A stretch of 31,798 nt of DNA, from positions 446-32,243 of the forward strand of contig DIYZ01000277.1 of the NCBI GenBank assembly GCA_002427845.1, given 5' to 3'. The position numbers and the translations under genes were made by a program. This DNA is from Chloracidobacterium sp. UBA6041 (GTDB lineage: Bacteria; Acidobacteriota; Blastocatellia; Pyrinomonadales; Pyrinomonadaceae). Shown piece by piece: positions 24,542 to 31,570 of the stretch (positions are counted from its first letter, which is position 1; each line of letters starts with the position of its first letter). Under the pieces are notes generated by a model. The model was not told the origin of the DNA and made no database searches. It saw only the letters and a list, made by a program, of their open reading frames with translations.

Positions 24542-25846
24542 ATGTCATTTCGCACGAAGTTTGCACTGATTCTTCTGTCATCTACGCTGGCTATTTATAC
24601 TGTCGTTGGTGGTTGGATTTCTACCCGGGCCCAACAGCCGGCCAACGATCCCAACGCGCAACTCCGCATTTTTGAAAGTGTGCTTCAGCATATTCAAAAC
24701 GATTACGTAGATGAGCCAAATATGGAAAAGGTTCGAGCCGGAGCATTGCGCGGCCTGGCCTACGGCCTGGATCCTTACTCGACCTATCTAACACCGGAAC
24801 AGGTTCGGCAGTTTAACGACGACGCAAAAAGCGGTCAGGTCGGAATCGGAGCTGAACTTTCTCAGGTTGCGTCTTATCTTTATGTAATCGCGCCGATGAA
24901 AGGTTCGCCCGCTGATCAAGCGGGAGTGCGCGCCGGAGATATTATCGAATACATCGACGGCAAGGCCACGCGTGACATTTCTCTCTACGATGCAAAGCAA
25001 CTTCTGAATGGTCCGGCTGGTTCCGACGTTAAGTTGCGCATTCTGCGCGCTAACGCAAAGCCGCTGACTCTGACAGTGAAACGAAGTGCGTTTCGCAGCC
25101 CCGCTGCGGAAGCCAGGATGGAAGCCGGGCGCATCGGCATTCTTCGCGTTAACAGTTTCGCTCCAGGGGAGGCAGCCGACGTTCGCGCCCGCGCTCAGGA
25201 TTTGATCAAGCAAGGTGCGCAGAAGATGGTTGTGGATCTGCGCGGCACGGCTGGCGGCTCGATTGACGAGGCCGTTGCGGTGGCGAATCTTTTCATTAAG
25301 GATGGACTAATTGCGCAAACGTCGGGACGGGAGGGCAAGACACTAAAAACTTTTGCTGCGGATCCTAAAGCTGCAATCTTTTCAGGACCGGTTGTGGCCC
25401 TGATCGATGGCGGCTCGGCGGGAGCGGCAGAAGTTGTCGCGTCGGCTTTGCTCGAGCGGAATCGCGGACAGGTTGTCGGCGAGAAAAGCTTCGGCGCGGG
25501 GGCTGAGCAGCAGTTGTTCACGTTGCGCGCCGGCGATGGTTTATTGCTGACAACCGTGAAGTGGGCTTCGGCAAGCGGCAAGCCCTTTTTGGGAGAGGAT
25601 CGCAGCCACTCGGGCGTGACGCCTTCAGTTGAAATTAAGCGTCCCGAACTAGCCGACGCGATTGATCCCGACGATCTGACGGGAAACGACGACGATCAGG
25701 CGACCAAGCCCAATCCGCAAAATGAAAAGCCGCAAGTCGCGCCGGATGCGAATACTGCAAAACCTTCAGTCGAAGATTTGCAGATGAAGAAGGCCCTCGA
25801 GCTTCTGCGTGAGAACAAACCCGTGACCGTGCAACGAGCAGCGTAA
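24542..25846 (+). CDS. S41-family PDZ protein, catalytic Ser and Lys replaced (pseudo-CtpA)
   Basis: A 434-residue protein with the architecture of a C-terminal processing peptidase: signal peptide/anchor (about 7-30), helical cap, PDZ (about 95-180, GIGAELSQV, GSPADQAGVRAGDIIEYIDG), and an S41 domain. In active members, the catalytic Ser lies two residues after the Ser of GSA(S)ASE and the catalytic Lys 25 residues later in FG(K)G. Here these positions read Gly294 (GSAGAAE, 291-297) and Ala319 (FGAG, 317-320). The conserved Gln (323) is kept. A Pro/Asp-rich tail (about 370-415) follows. It is probably a non-proteolytic PDZ scaffold, or uses other residues; alignment is from memory of the family. 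Confidence 0.88.
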   Translation: MSFRTKFALILLSSTLAIYTVVGGWISTRAQQPANDPNAQLRIFESVLQHIQNDYVDEPNMEKVRAGALRGLAYGLDPYSTYLTPEQVRQFNDDAKSGQVGIGAELSQVASYLYVIAPMKGSPADQAGVRAGDIIEYIDGKATRDISLYDAKQLLNGPAGSDVKLRILRANAKPLTLTVKRSAFRSPAAEARMEAGRIGILRVNSFAPGEAADVRARAQDLIKQGAQKMVVDLRGTAGGSIDEAVAVANLFIKDGLIAQTSGREGKTLKTFAADPKAAIFSGPVVALIDGGSAGAAEVVASALLERNRGQVVGEKSFGAGAEQQLFTLRAGDGLLLTTVKWASASGKPFLGEDRSHSGVTPSVEIKRPELADAIDPDDLTGNDDDQATKPNPQNEKPQVAPDANTAKPSVEDLQMKKALELLRENKPVTVQRAA

Positions 25847-25850
25847 ATCC

Positions 25851-25890
25851 GCGGGGTCCCCGCGCGGGCAGCCTGCGTGGGGTGCTAAAT
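25851..25890. repeat. GC-rich repeat core, second copy
   Basis: This 40-nt stretch begins GCGGGGTCCC and ends GGGGTGCTAAAT, the same start and end as 1229-1265 with small indels between. The perfect hairpin of copy 1 (GCGGGGC-A-GCCCCGC) is here CGCGGGC-A-GCCTGCG, retaining pairing through one G-T wobble. It lies 4 nt after the S41 stop. Confidence 0.6.
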
Positions 25891-25906
25891 CAACCAATAG
25901 AGTGAG

Positions 25907-25940
25907 AGGCCGGGAAAGGTTTTCTGGCCTTTTTCTTTTA
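25907..25940 (+). terminator. Rho-independent terminator after the S41 gene
   Basis: AGGCC (25907-25911) pairs with GGCCT (25926-25930), continued inward by GAAA/TTTC with a short loop, and is followed by TTTTTCTTTTA. The stem is interrupted by single mismatches. It lies 60 nt after the S41 stop codon. Confidence 0.75.
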
Positions 25941-26211
25941 GGGTGCGGCGAAGACGCAATGTCATCGAACGGGACAAAACGTTGGATATAGAGTAGCAAA
26001 GGATTCCATTTAGGGTAGTCGTCGAGTTTCGTAACCGAGACAAGTGTTGGCTTTCGATTGTGAAATCCTTGCAATCATCCTAACTCCGTTCGATTCATTC
26101 TAAGTTCGAGTAAACTTCACTTCTCCCAACGCGCGACGTTCCTGAAGGAACAGTAGTTGCTGACACATTAGATAATTGCCGCGAAATGCTTAGGTAAGGA
26201 GAATTGCAGCG
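25941..26211. promoter_or_regulatory. Leader region of the glycine-zipper gene with a short palindrome
   Basis: Together with the repeat and terminator just upstream this makes a 365-nt gap. It contains the perfect 14-nt palindrome GTTCCTGAAGGAAC (26138-26151), a possible operator, and a good ribosome site (AAGGAGAA, about 26196-26203) 8-10 nt before the ATG. No clear -35/-10 pair; no ORF supported. Confidence 0.3.
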
Positions 26212-26793
26212 ATGATTATGACCAACAAGTTACTACCGGTTGCCTTAGTGGCTGCCTTGATTGGCGGCTCAGTGGGTGCTTTTGTAATGCACTCCAGAAA
26301 TGCATCTACACCATCGGCAACTGAAACCCAGGCGTCGACCCTTGATACTTCGAGAAACGCCGATCCGCAATTGGCCCAATACCAGGCGAATCAGACTGGT
26401 AGGGAACAATACATTCCCGCTGAATACAATACAGCGACGGAACAAAATGCTTACAAAACGGGATACGCGGACGGATTGAAAGCTTGTGAGGCCGGCGTCG
26501 AAGGCGGCCGAGTTGTCTCAAGCAATCGGGTCGTCTACGGCAATTCGGGTCGTACGTACGCGCGGAGCTACTCGAGCCCGCGAAGAGTGTATTACGATTA
26601 CCAGCAGCCACGGCGCCGGACTTTCTGGCAGAAGCACCGCGATAAATTGACGGTGGCGATGGGTACCGGCGGTGGTGCACTTATCGGTGGTCTGATTGGT
26701 GGTAAAAAGGGTGCTGCGATTGGTGCGCTGGGAGGCGCCGGCGGCTCTGCTTTGTACACCTATAAGATCCGAAATCGTAGCCGGCGTTACTAG
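26212..26793 (+). CDS. Membrane/exported glycine-zipper protein
   Basis: A 193-residue protein with an N-terminal hydrophobic segment (about 6-26: LLPVALVAALIGGSVGAFVM) acting as signal or anchor, a Ser/Thr/Gln-rich middle, a Tyr/Arg-rich part (RTYARSYSSPRRVYYDYQQP, then RRRTFWQKHRDK) and a C-terminal glycine zipper (about 150-183; GTGGGALIGGLIGGKKGAAI onward) before a basic RNRSRRY tail. Glycine zippers pack helices in membranes and occur in small envelope proteins such as the YMGG family. The precise role is unknown. A clear Shine-Dalgarno and a 29-nt gap to the next gene suggest co-transcription. Confidence 0.72.
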   Translation: MIMTNKLLPVALVAALIGGSVGAFVMHSRNASTPSATETQASTLDTSRNADPQLAQYQANQTGREQYIPAEYNTATEQNAYKTGYADGLKACEAGVEGGRVVSSNRVVYGNSGRTYARSYSSPRRVYYDYQQPRRRTFWQKHRDKLTVAMGTGGGALIGGLIGGKKGAAIGALGGAGGSALYTYKIRNRSRRY

Positions 26794-26822
26794 TCACAGT
26801 TAACAAGAGGGAGTGCAGGCAA

Positions 26823-27776
26823 ATGAGGGCGAAGCTCTCGATCGCGTCAAGCGCTCTGGCGGCAATCCTGTGGGCAGTCCCCAACTCGGGGGCTGCCCCT
26901 TTCATTGCGAAGACTGCTGCAAGGGAGTCTCGTTCCAGTATGACGACGCCATTGCCGGTGCGATTTAGCGTTCAAAAAGAACGCGGTCTGCTGGTGAGGG
27001 CGTGGATCAACGGTACTGGCCCATACGTGTTCGCCGTAGACACTGGCGCCGGAATGAACCTGATAACGGAACGAGTGGTTTCAGCGGCACGGTTGCCAGT
27101 CAATACTGTCGCACCTGCGCTCCTGGGGGGTCTGACGGCAGCGCGCACTTCATCTAATCGCGAGGCCGTAATCAGGCAGATGGCCCTGGGGAACAGCACC
27201 AATTTTCTTCCGGCAAACAAAACGGCCCTGGTCGTGTCTTACTTACCGCCGGACATTGACGGCATCCTCGATCCCACCGAAGCTTATTCGCCGTTTGGTT
27301 ATTCCATAGACATACCTAACCAGCGCCTGGAGGCGCTTGATGTTGGCTACGGGTTGAGCCAGGGTCGGCAAACATCTCTCGATAGCGCTGTCGTTCCATG
27401 GCTGCGCGTTGGTGACAGTAATCGTCCCTTCGTGAGATTGGGCGACGGCCGCTTAGCTTTGGTTGATACGGGCTCGGGCTTTGGTCTGGCGGTCAACGAA
27501 CGAGGTGCTGTGATAGTTAGCAACGGTCGGCGTAGCGCGACCGAAATCGCCGGGCTCAGCCAAGATATCGGCGGCGGTAGTGTTCATTCCCGGCGAGTTT
27601 CGCCCACCACCATCAGCATTGGTGAACTGGTGTTGCGCAGCGTGCCGACCGAGGTGTTGTTTGGAGTCGAAGATGATGCGCCCGTTGTTTTGGGACGTGC
27701 CGCGCTTTATCCGTTCAAGATCACGTTCGACCCGCGTAGACGCCTGATCGAATTTGTGACTTCAGAAAGCAACTAA
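26823..27776 (+). CDS. Exported two-lobed retropepsin-like aspartic protease
   Basis: A 317-residue protein with a signal peptide (about 1-25). Two DTG motifs appear: AVDTGAG (Asp73) and LVDTGSG (Asp215), in two repeats of a retropepsin fold (about 45-150 and 195-315). The second lobe contains hydrophobic-Gly-hydrophobic strands (VVLGRAAL) typical of aspartyl proteases. With both catalytic aspartates in one chain, it need not dimerize as viral enzymes do. The substrate is unknown; exported location is inferred. Co-directional and close to the glycine-zipper gene before it and the VWA gene after it. Confidence 0.85.
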   Translation: MRAKLSIASSALAAILWAVPNSGAAPFIAKTAARESRSSMTTPLPVRFSVQKERGLLVRAWINGTGPYVFAVDTGAGMNLITERVVSAARLPVNTVAPALLGGLTAARTSSNREAVIRQMALGNSTNFLPANKTALVVSYLPPDIDGILDPTEAYSPFGYSIDIPNQRLEALDVGYGLSQGRQTSLDSAVVPWLRVGDSNRPFVRLGDGRLALVDTGSGFGLAVNERGAVIVSNGRRSATEIAGLSQDIGGGSVHSRRVSPTTISIGELVLRSVPTEVLFGVEDDAPVVLGRAALYPFKITFDPRRRLIEFVTSESN

Positions 27777-27801
27777 GCGGCGCAGCTCCGCGGAGCATTT
27801 C

Positions 27802-28944
27802 ATGCAACGTCTATTCAGAATACCAATCACTATTGTCGTCGTCGCCGTTCTCGTCACCGGGTTCCTCGTTACTATCGCTACTAATGCGCAGAAACCTGCT
27901 GATCCACAAGCACAGCGCAGCAGAGTGGTTGGTACATCTTCTGCTTCGACTCCCCAGGAAAGCCCACGGCAAAGTCCTCAGCAAAGGCCCACGCCTCCAG
28001 TTACGGCCTCAGAACCTGAGGCTGAGGTGATACGGGTGGAGACCAATCTGGTTAACACAGTATTTACCGCGATTGACAAGGACCATCATTTTATTACCTC
28101 TCTGCGTGCAGAGGACGTCCGCATTCTCGAGAACGATGTCCCGCAACCCATCAGCCTGTTCGAACGCGAAACTGATCGCCCGCTGTCGTTGGCGATCCTC
28201 GTGGACACGAGCGGCTCGCAGGAAGGCGTGCTGCCGGAGGAAAAACGCGCGGCTCGTACATTTGTCGATTCAGTGATTCGTCCCAATGTGGATCGCGCGA
28301 CAATCGTTTCTTTCACAGGCGTACCCACAGTCGAGCAGGAGCTCACAAACGACCTGAGCAAGCTTCACCGCGGTATCGAACGCGTAAAGGTTGAGCTGCC
28401 CCCCGAGAGTGAACAGACCGGCAGCGAAGAAGGAGGGCAGCCTAAAGAGGATGACCCGAATGATCCAAGAGGCTACACAAGTATTTGGGATGCAACCTGG
28501 ATGGCCATCAACACTATGTTGTCGAAAACCCCTGACCGGACCAGACGGGCAATAATCCTGTTAACAGATGGTGACGACACGAGAAGCAAGATCAACAAGC
28601 AAGACGTTATCGACGCGGCAATAAAGGCTGACGTCGTGATCTATTCGATCGGCATCCGCGATCGGGATTTTCCGGAAGGGAAACTGGATTCGGGAGCATT
28701 AAGAAAAGTTTCAGACCACACTGGTGGGCGAGCGTTCTTTCCCTCGCAGCCAAGCGAGCTTCCACTCGCGTTTTCACAAATCGATCAGGAGTTGCGCTCG
28801 CAATACCTGATTGCTTATTCACCGACGAATAAGAGCCGCGACGGTTCCTACCGGCGCACCAGAATCGAAATCGTCAACCCCACCTTGCGCAGAGACAAAC
28901 TCCAACTGCTTTACCGCGAAGGCTACTACGCCCGCAAAAACTAA
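27802..28944 (+). CDS. Secreted VWFA-related protein, second copy
   Basis: The 380-residue protein has an N-terminal hydrophobic segment (8-26) acting as signal or anchor, a Pro/Ser/Gln-rich linker (30-75), the IRVETNLVNTVFTAID lead-in (77-92) of acidobacterial VWFA-related proteins, and a VWA domain whose MIDAS reads DTSGS (Asp135, Ser137, Ser139) with a later TDGDDT. The insertion at about 205-225 (charged, PKEDDPNDPRG) is not in the copy at 19534-20466. Same family as that copy, different neighbours. Located 25 nt after the aspartic protease, so probably co-transcribed. Confidence 0.88.
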   Translation: MQRLFRIPITIVVVAVLVTGFLVTIATNAQKPADPQAQRSRVVGTSSASTPQESPRQSPQQRPTPPVTASEPEAEVIRVETNLVNTVFTAIDKDHHFITSLRAEDVRILENDVPQPISLFERETDRPLSLAILVDTSGSQEGVLPEEKRAARTFVDSVIRPNVDRATIVSFTGVPTVEQELTNDLSKLHRGIERVKVELPPESEQTGSEEGGQPKEDDPNDPRGYTSIWDATWMAINTMLSKTPDRTRRAIILLTDGDDTRSKINKQDVIDAAIKADVVIYSIGIRDRDFPEGKLDSGALRKVSDHTGGRAFFPSQPSELPLAFSQIDQELRSQYLIAYSPTNKSRDGSYRRTRIEIVNPTLRRDKLQLLYREGYYARKN

Positions 28945-29043
28945 TTGCCTTTTGAATGTCGCTGTGGAGAGCGGCTTTGGAGTGCGGCGCTTGACGCCGC
29001 TTGCTTATTTATTGGATACAAGATCGCTTGCATCGCAGCTGAC

Positions 29044-29070
29044 TTGTTCGAGTAGTTTCGATGATATAAT
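29044..29070 (+). promoter_or_regulatory. Promoter-like extended -10 site
   Basis: TTGTTC (29044-29049) and TGATATAAT (29062-29070: TG-N-TATAAT) with a 15-nt spacer. The perfect TATAAT with an extended TG makes up for the short spacer. It points toward the candidate cassette array. The downstream ATG at 29120 encodes only about 12 codons. Confidence 0.4.
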
Positions 29071-29191
29071 CCCCGACCGTTTCCGGGAAGAGTATTACTT
29101 GATTGCGACTGGCGCCGCGAATGAAATCCATCAACGATCCTCCTTATCGATTGAGGTGAAGAAACGTTGATGCTTATACGCACATGGGCCA

Positions 29192-29213
29192 GGCAGAGTT
29201 TTCACACAGTCTG
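29192..29213. repeat. Insertion-sequence-end-like stretch
   Basis: GGCAGAGTTTTCACACAGTC (first 20 of 22 bases) resembles, from memory, the terminal inverted repeats of several IS families whose ends read AGACTGTGTGAAAACTC on the other strand. No partner copy and no transposase lie in the window, so at most it is a solo end. It sits exactly where the left R-box of the attC-like site 29218-29318 would be expected. Confidence 0.25.
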
Positions 29214-29217
29214 TCAT

Positions 29218-29318
29218 GCGGACACCGCTGTCGCGGCTTCGCCCCACGACTCGGCCGAAAGCAAACCGCGCTTTCGCCCAGCTCGTCGGGGGTGCCGCTC
29301 AACTCGCGCTCGTTGGGC
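29218..29318 (+). repeat. attC-like inverted structure, site 0
   Basis: Left arm GCGG-A-CACC (29218-29226) pairs with GGTG-CCGC (29291-29298), leaving one extrahelical A. The 3' box GTTGGGC (29312-29318) matches the R' consensus GTTRRRY perfectly. The interior has a further stem (CGAAAGC with GCTTTCG). The expected left RYYYAAC box is missing. The arrangement and 101-bp length are those of an integron attC site in + orientation. Confidence 0.35.
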
Positions 29319-29439
29319 GCTTTCCTTAAGTTGCAGGTAGATGTTGATCGCGAGTAAATCACTTTCTTTGAAAAATGCCGGACTCATTTTGACGTGACAG
29401 CTGTGACAAATCCAATCAGAGTAAAAGGAGATAAATCTT

Positions 29440-30090
29440 ATGTTCCCAATCGGTGATGATGATACCTCTCGCAGAACTGTTCCGCTGGTCACGTATGCCT
29501 TGATCGCTCTGAACGTCCTGTTTTTCTTTGTAGAGCTGAGTGGCGGTGACGCTTTTATTGGGAAGTGGGCTTTCGTTCCCAGCCGCTTCCTTGCCAATCC
29601 CTTCGGTTATTTTCTGACGCTCTTCACTTCCATGTTCATGCATGCCGGGTGGCTTCACCTGGGAGGCAACATGCTTTACTTATGGATCTTCGGCGACAAT
29701 GTGGAAGACCGTTTCGGGCACATCAAGTTCACAATCTTCTACCTACTCTGTGGGCTTGCGGCAACTTTTGCACAGTTGGCGTTTAGCCTCGGATCAAACG
29801 TGCCGAATTTGGGAGCATCGGGGGCGATTGCTGGGGTGCTCGGCGCTTACATTTTGCTGTTCCCACAGGGAAAGGTCAGAGTATTGCAGGGCCAACGAGT
29901 GATTCAAGTGCCCGCGCTGATAGTCATTGGGATCTGGATTGTTCTGCAGTTTTTTAGCGGCATCGGTTCCATTGCCAACACAGCGCAGACGGGTGGCGTC
30001 GCTTACATGGCGCACATCGGCGGATTTCTGGCGGGGATTGTGTTGACCTTTTTGTTTCGTGGGAGTCGCGAGGCGCAGGCGACGGGCTGA
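29440..30090 (+). CDS. Rhomboid-family intramembrane serine protease
   Basis: A 216-residue membrane protease with six predicted helices. It contains HAGWLHLGGNMLYLWIFGD (68-86, the loop-1/TM2 signature with His and Asn), the catalytic GASG (Ser127 within 125-128) and AHIGGFLAG (catalytic His192), so Ser-His dyad intact. It cleaves transmembrane segments within the membrane; substrate unknown. Strong AGGAG before the ATG. It lies between two attC-like structures (ends 29318; next begins 30166), so it may be the first of three cassette genes, or an ordinary chromosomal gene. Confidence 0.93.
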   Translation: MFPIGDDDTSRRTVPLVTYALIALNVLFFFVELSGGDAFIGKWAFVPSRFLANPFGYFLTLFTSMFMHAGWLHLGGNMLYLWIFGDNVEDRFGHIKFTIFYLLCGLAATFAQLAFSLGSNVPNLGASGAIAGVLGAYILLFPQGKVRVLQGQRVIQVPALIVIGIWIVLQFFSGIGSIANTAQTGGVAYMAHIGGFLAGIVLTFLFRGSREAQATG

Positions 30091-30165
30091 ATCGCTACGA
30101 TGGTAGATCATCATTGACGAATCGAGAATGCTTGTGGGGATTGCGCCGATATCAGTAACTGAGCA

Positions 30166-30270
30166 GCATAACAACAAGTGCTTGCAGCGGACACGATTGA
30201 GCGCGATTACTATTGAAACGTGAAGCGAAGTTGAGTGGAATCCCTTGCCGCTGAAGCGCAGGCGTTCGGT
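30166..30270 (+). repeat. attC-like inverted structure, site 1
   Basis: GCATAAC (30166-30172) is a one-mismatch R'' box (RYYYAAC). Left arm GCTT-G-CAGCGG-A-CA (30180-30193) pairs perfectly with TG-CCGCTG-AAGC (30246-30257), leaving extrahelical G and A on the left arm. GTTCGGT (30264-30270) is a one-mismatch R' box (GTTRRRY). Total 105 bp, within the usual attC range. It begins 76 nt after the rhomboid stop and ends 35 nt before the next ATG. Confidence 0.5.
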
Positions 30271-30304
30271 CGCCTGCTGTTTACGTGTTTGGAGTCAGAG
30301 ACAG

Positions 30305-30739
30305 ATGTTGAAGATAGCTTCCGTTCTTGGCCTCCTCGTGATGATAGCGGCTCTCGTTGGCTTGTACGCGATCGGCGCGCTCATTTCACTTCAGCCAATT
30401 GCTATCACTCTTCAGGGAATCGCAGTCGCCCTGATGGTCTGGGCGCGCGTGACGTTTGGAACCCGCAGCTTCCATGCCTCGGCGGATCCAACGGCAGGCG
30501 GACTGGTCACGACGGGTCCGTACCGGTACATACGACATCCGATCTACGCGGCAGCGTGCCTGTTCGGTTGGGGCGGCGTTATCTCGCACTGGTCCGAGCT
30601 GAGCGCGACACTCGGGGTGTTGCTGGTCGTGGGCGTTCTTGTTCGCATGCTGTGCGAGGAGCGACTTCTCACGCAGTCGTATCCAGAGTACCTCGTGTAC
30701 AAGAAAGCAACGAAGCGTATGCTGCCCTACGTCTTCTGA
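30305..30739 (+). CDS. Isoprenylcysteine carboxyl methyltransferase-like membrane protein
   Basis: A 144-residue integral membrane protein of the ICMT/PEMT superfamily. Four to five helices; TGPYRYIRHPIYAAACLFGW (about 71-90) is the SAM/substrate signature and EERLLTQSYPEYLVYKKATK (about 119-138) the C-terminal acidic-aromatic block. In bacteria these are methyltransferases of unclear, usually small hydrophobic, substrates. GGAG at 30292 supports the ATG at 30305; the frame is open upstream to 30245, but that part lies in the attC-like repeat. It is flanked on both sides by attC-like sequence, consistent with a gene cassette. Confidence 0.85.
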   Translation: MLKIASVLGLLVMIAALVGLYAIGALISLQPIAITLQGIAVALMVWARVTFGTRSFHASADPTAGGLVTTGPYRYIRHPIYAAACLFGWGGVISHWSELSATLGVLLVVGVLVRMLCEERLLTQSYPEYLVYKKATKRMLPYVF

Positions 30740-31015
30740 TGCGAAAGCGTGACCTTTGCGAGTTGCGAGGGACTCGCGTGCACTAATAGTTCCGCGACTG
30801 TGGCTAGTCGCGTCTGGAAGGTTATAGACAATCAATGGCTGGGAATGTGAGATGCAATCAGAGACAGGCAGTGCGCCTTCTGCGCGCAGCGCTTAGTTCA
30901 ACAGGCGCATGTTTTTCAAGATGATTCCTCGCGATAAAGATTGAATGCCTGCGCTCGGCGCGGCTGAAGCGCGGCGGTATGCGCTAGCAAGCCCCGCCAT
31001 TGGAGAAGACGTCAT
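30740..31015. other. Gap between methyltransferase and acetyltransferase with half attC-like site
   Basis: No gene is supported. The right part carries CGCGGCTGAAGC-GCGGC-GGTATGC (30959-30982), closely resembling the right half of site 1 (CCGCTGAAGC-GCAGGC-GTTCGGT). GGTATGC differs by one base from the complement of the GCATAAC box of site 1. I could not find the matching left half, so this is at most a degraded or chimeric site. Confidence 0.3.
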
Positions 31016-31444
31016 ATGTTCGAGATTCGGACCGCCAGATCTGAGGACAAAGAACCTATCCGACGAATTTACATCTCAGCGGTTGGTCCTCGGGCCAGAT
31101 GGGACGAGGTGTATTGGGATCAGCTGGTGCATGCAGGGGGCTTTCTCGTCGCCCTGACAGAGGGCCAGGTCATCGGGTTCGGTGGCATCGACGTGAATGC
31201 CACCGAACAGTTGAAGTGGTTGTATCTCCTCCCGCAGCATCAGAGAACCGGTGTAGGGTCAGAGCTGCTGCAGCGGTTAGAGGGCATCGGATGGGAAGCC
31301 GGCCTGGCTTCCTTACGGCTACACTCGGCACCTGGGGCGGTGGAGTTTTACCGGCGGCATGGCTACCGCATAGTTGAAGAAGCGGAGCAGCTGGAGCACG
31401 ATCACGAAGGAGTCGAAATGGTGAAGCGCAGCGCCGTAACGTGA
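31016..31444 (+). CDS. GNAT-family N-acetyltransferase
   Basis: A 142-residue acetyl-CoA-dependent acetyltransferase. The fold order is visible: RTARSEDKEPIRRIYISAVG (5-24), the beta-hairpin with VIGFGGIDVN (52-61), the acetyl-CoA loop LPQHQRTGVGSELLQRLEG (72-90; Q/RxxGxG/A form) and the C-terminal SAPGAVEFYRRHGYRIVEEA (103-122). Substrate unknown (small amine, peptide or antibiotic are all possible). GGAG about 10 nt before the ATG. GNATs are among the commonest integron cassette cargo; this gene lies between the half site at 30959 and site 3 at 31480. Confidence 0.9.
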   Translation: MFEIRTARSEDKEPIRRIYISAVGPRARWDEVYWDQLVHAGGFLVALTEGQVIGFGGIDVNATEQLKWLYLLPQHQRTGVGSELLQRLEGIGWEAGLASLRLHSAPGAVEFYRRHGYRIVEEAEQLEHDHEGVEMVKRSAVT

Positions 31445-31479
31445 CGTGAATGAAAAGGTCTCATTACCGAATAAAGCAC

Positions 31480-31570
31480 GCCCAACGTCGTTGGACCGGA
31501 GCGCGGGCAGCGCACTCTTTAGCTTGTTCTTTTTTTTCTACGTTGTTCATAATCGCCGCGCCCGGTCAAC
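31480..31570 (+). repeat. attC-like inverted structure, site 3
   Basis: GCCCAAC (31480-31486) is a perfect R'' box (RYYYAAC). Left arm GTTGGACCGGAGCGCGG (31490-31506) pairs with CCGCGC-CCGGT-CAAC (31556-31570): GTTG, ACCGG, GCGCGG stems with an extrahelical G and A on the left arm, as in site 1. The expected 3' GTTGGGC box is not found. It begins 36 nt after the acetyltransferase stop. Confidence 0.4.

Larger units (their letters stand above)
28945..29439. other. Intergenic region with hairpins, promoter-like site and attC-like structure
   Basis: No gene is supported in these 495 bases; the open frame ending at 29170 is a shadow of the VWA gene extended by chance. Contents in order: the hairpin GCGGCG-CTTGA-CGCCGC (about 28984-29000) close behind the VWA stop; an extended -10 promoter-like site at 29044-29070; an insertion-sequence-end-like stretch at 29192-29213; and the attC-like structure 29218-29318. 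Confidence 0.6.

Noticed and set aside
28811..29170. 119-codon frame after the second VWA gene
   Set aside because: Its first part is a shadow of the VWA gene and the rest runs by chance into the spacer; no start signal.
30235..30786. 183-codon frame over the methyltransferase gene
   Set aside because: It is the +1/+2 shadow of the ICMT-like gene, is Arg/Ser/His-rich as shadow frames are, and starts inside the attC-like repeat.
31480..31496. GCCCAAC-GTC-GTTGGAC as a complete small attC pair of boxes
   Set aside because: The boxes are only 3 nt apart, far too close for attC; the longer stem to 31570 explains GTTGGAC better as the L'' arm.
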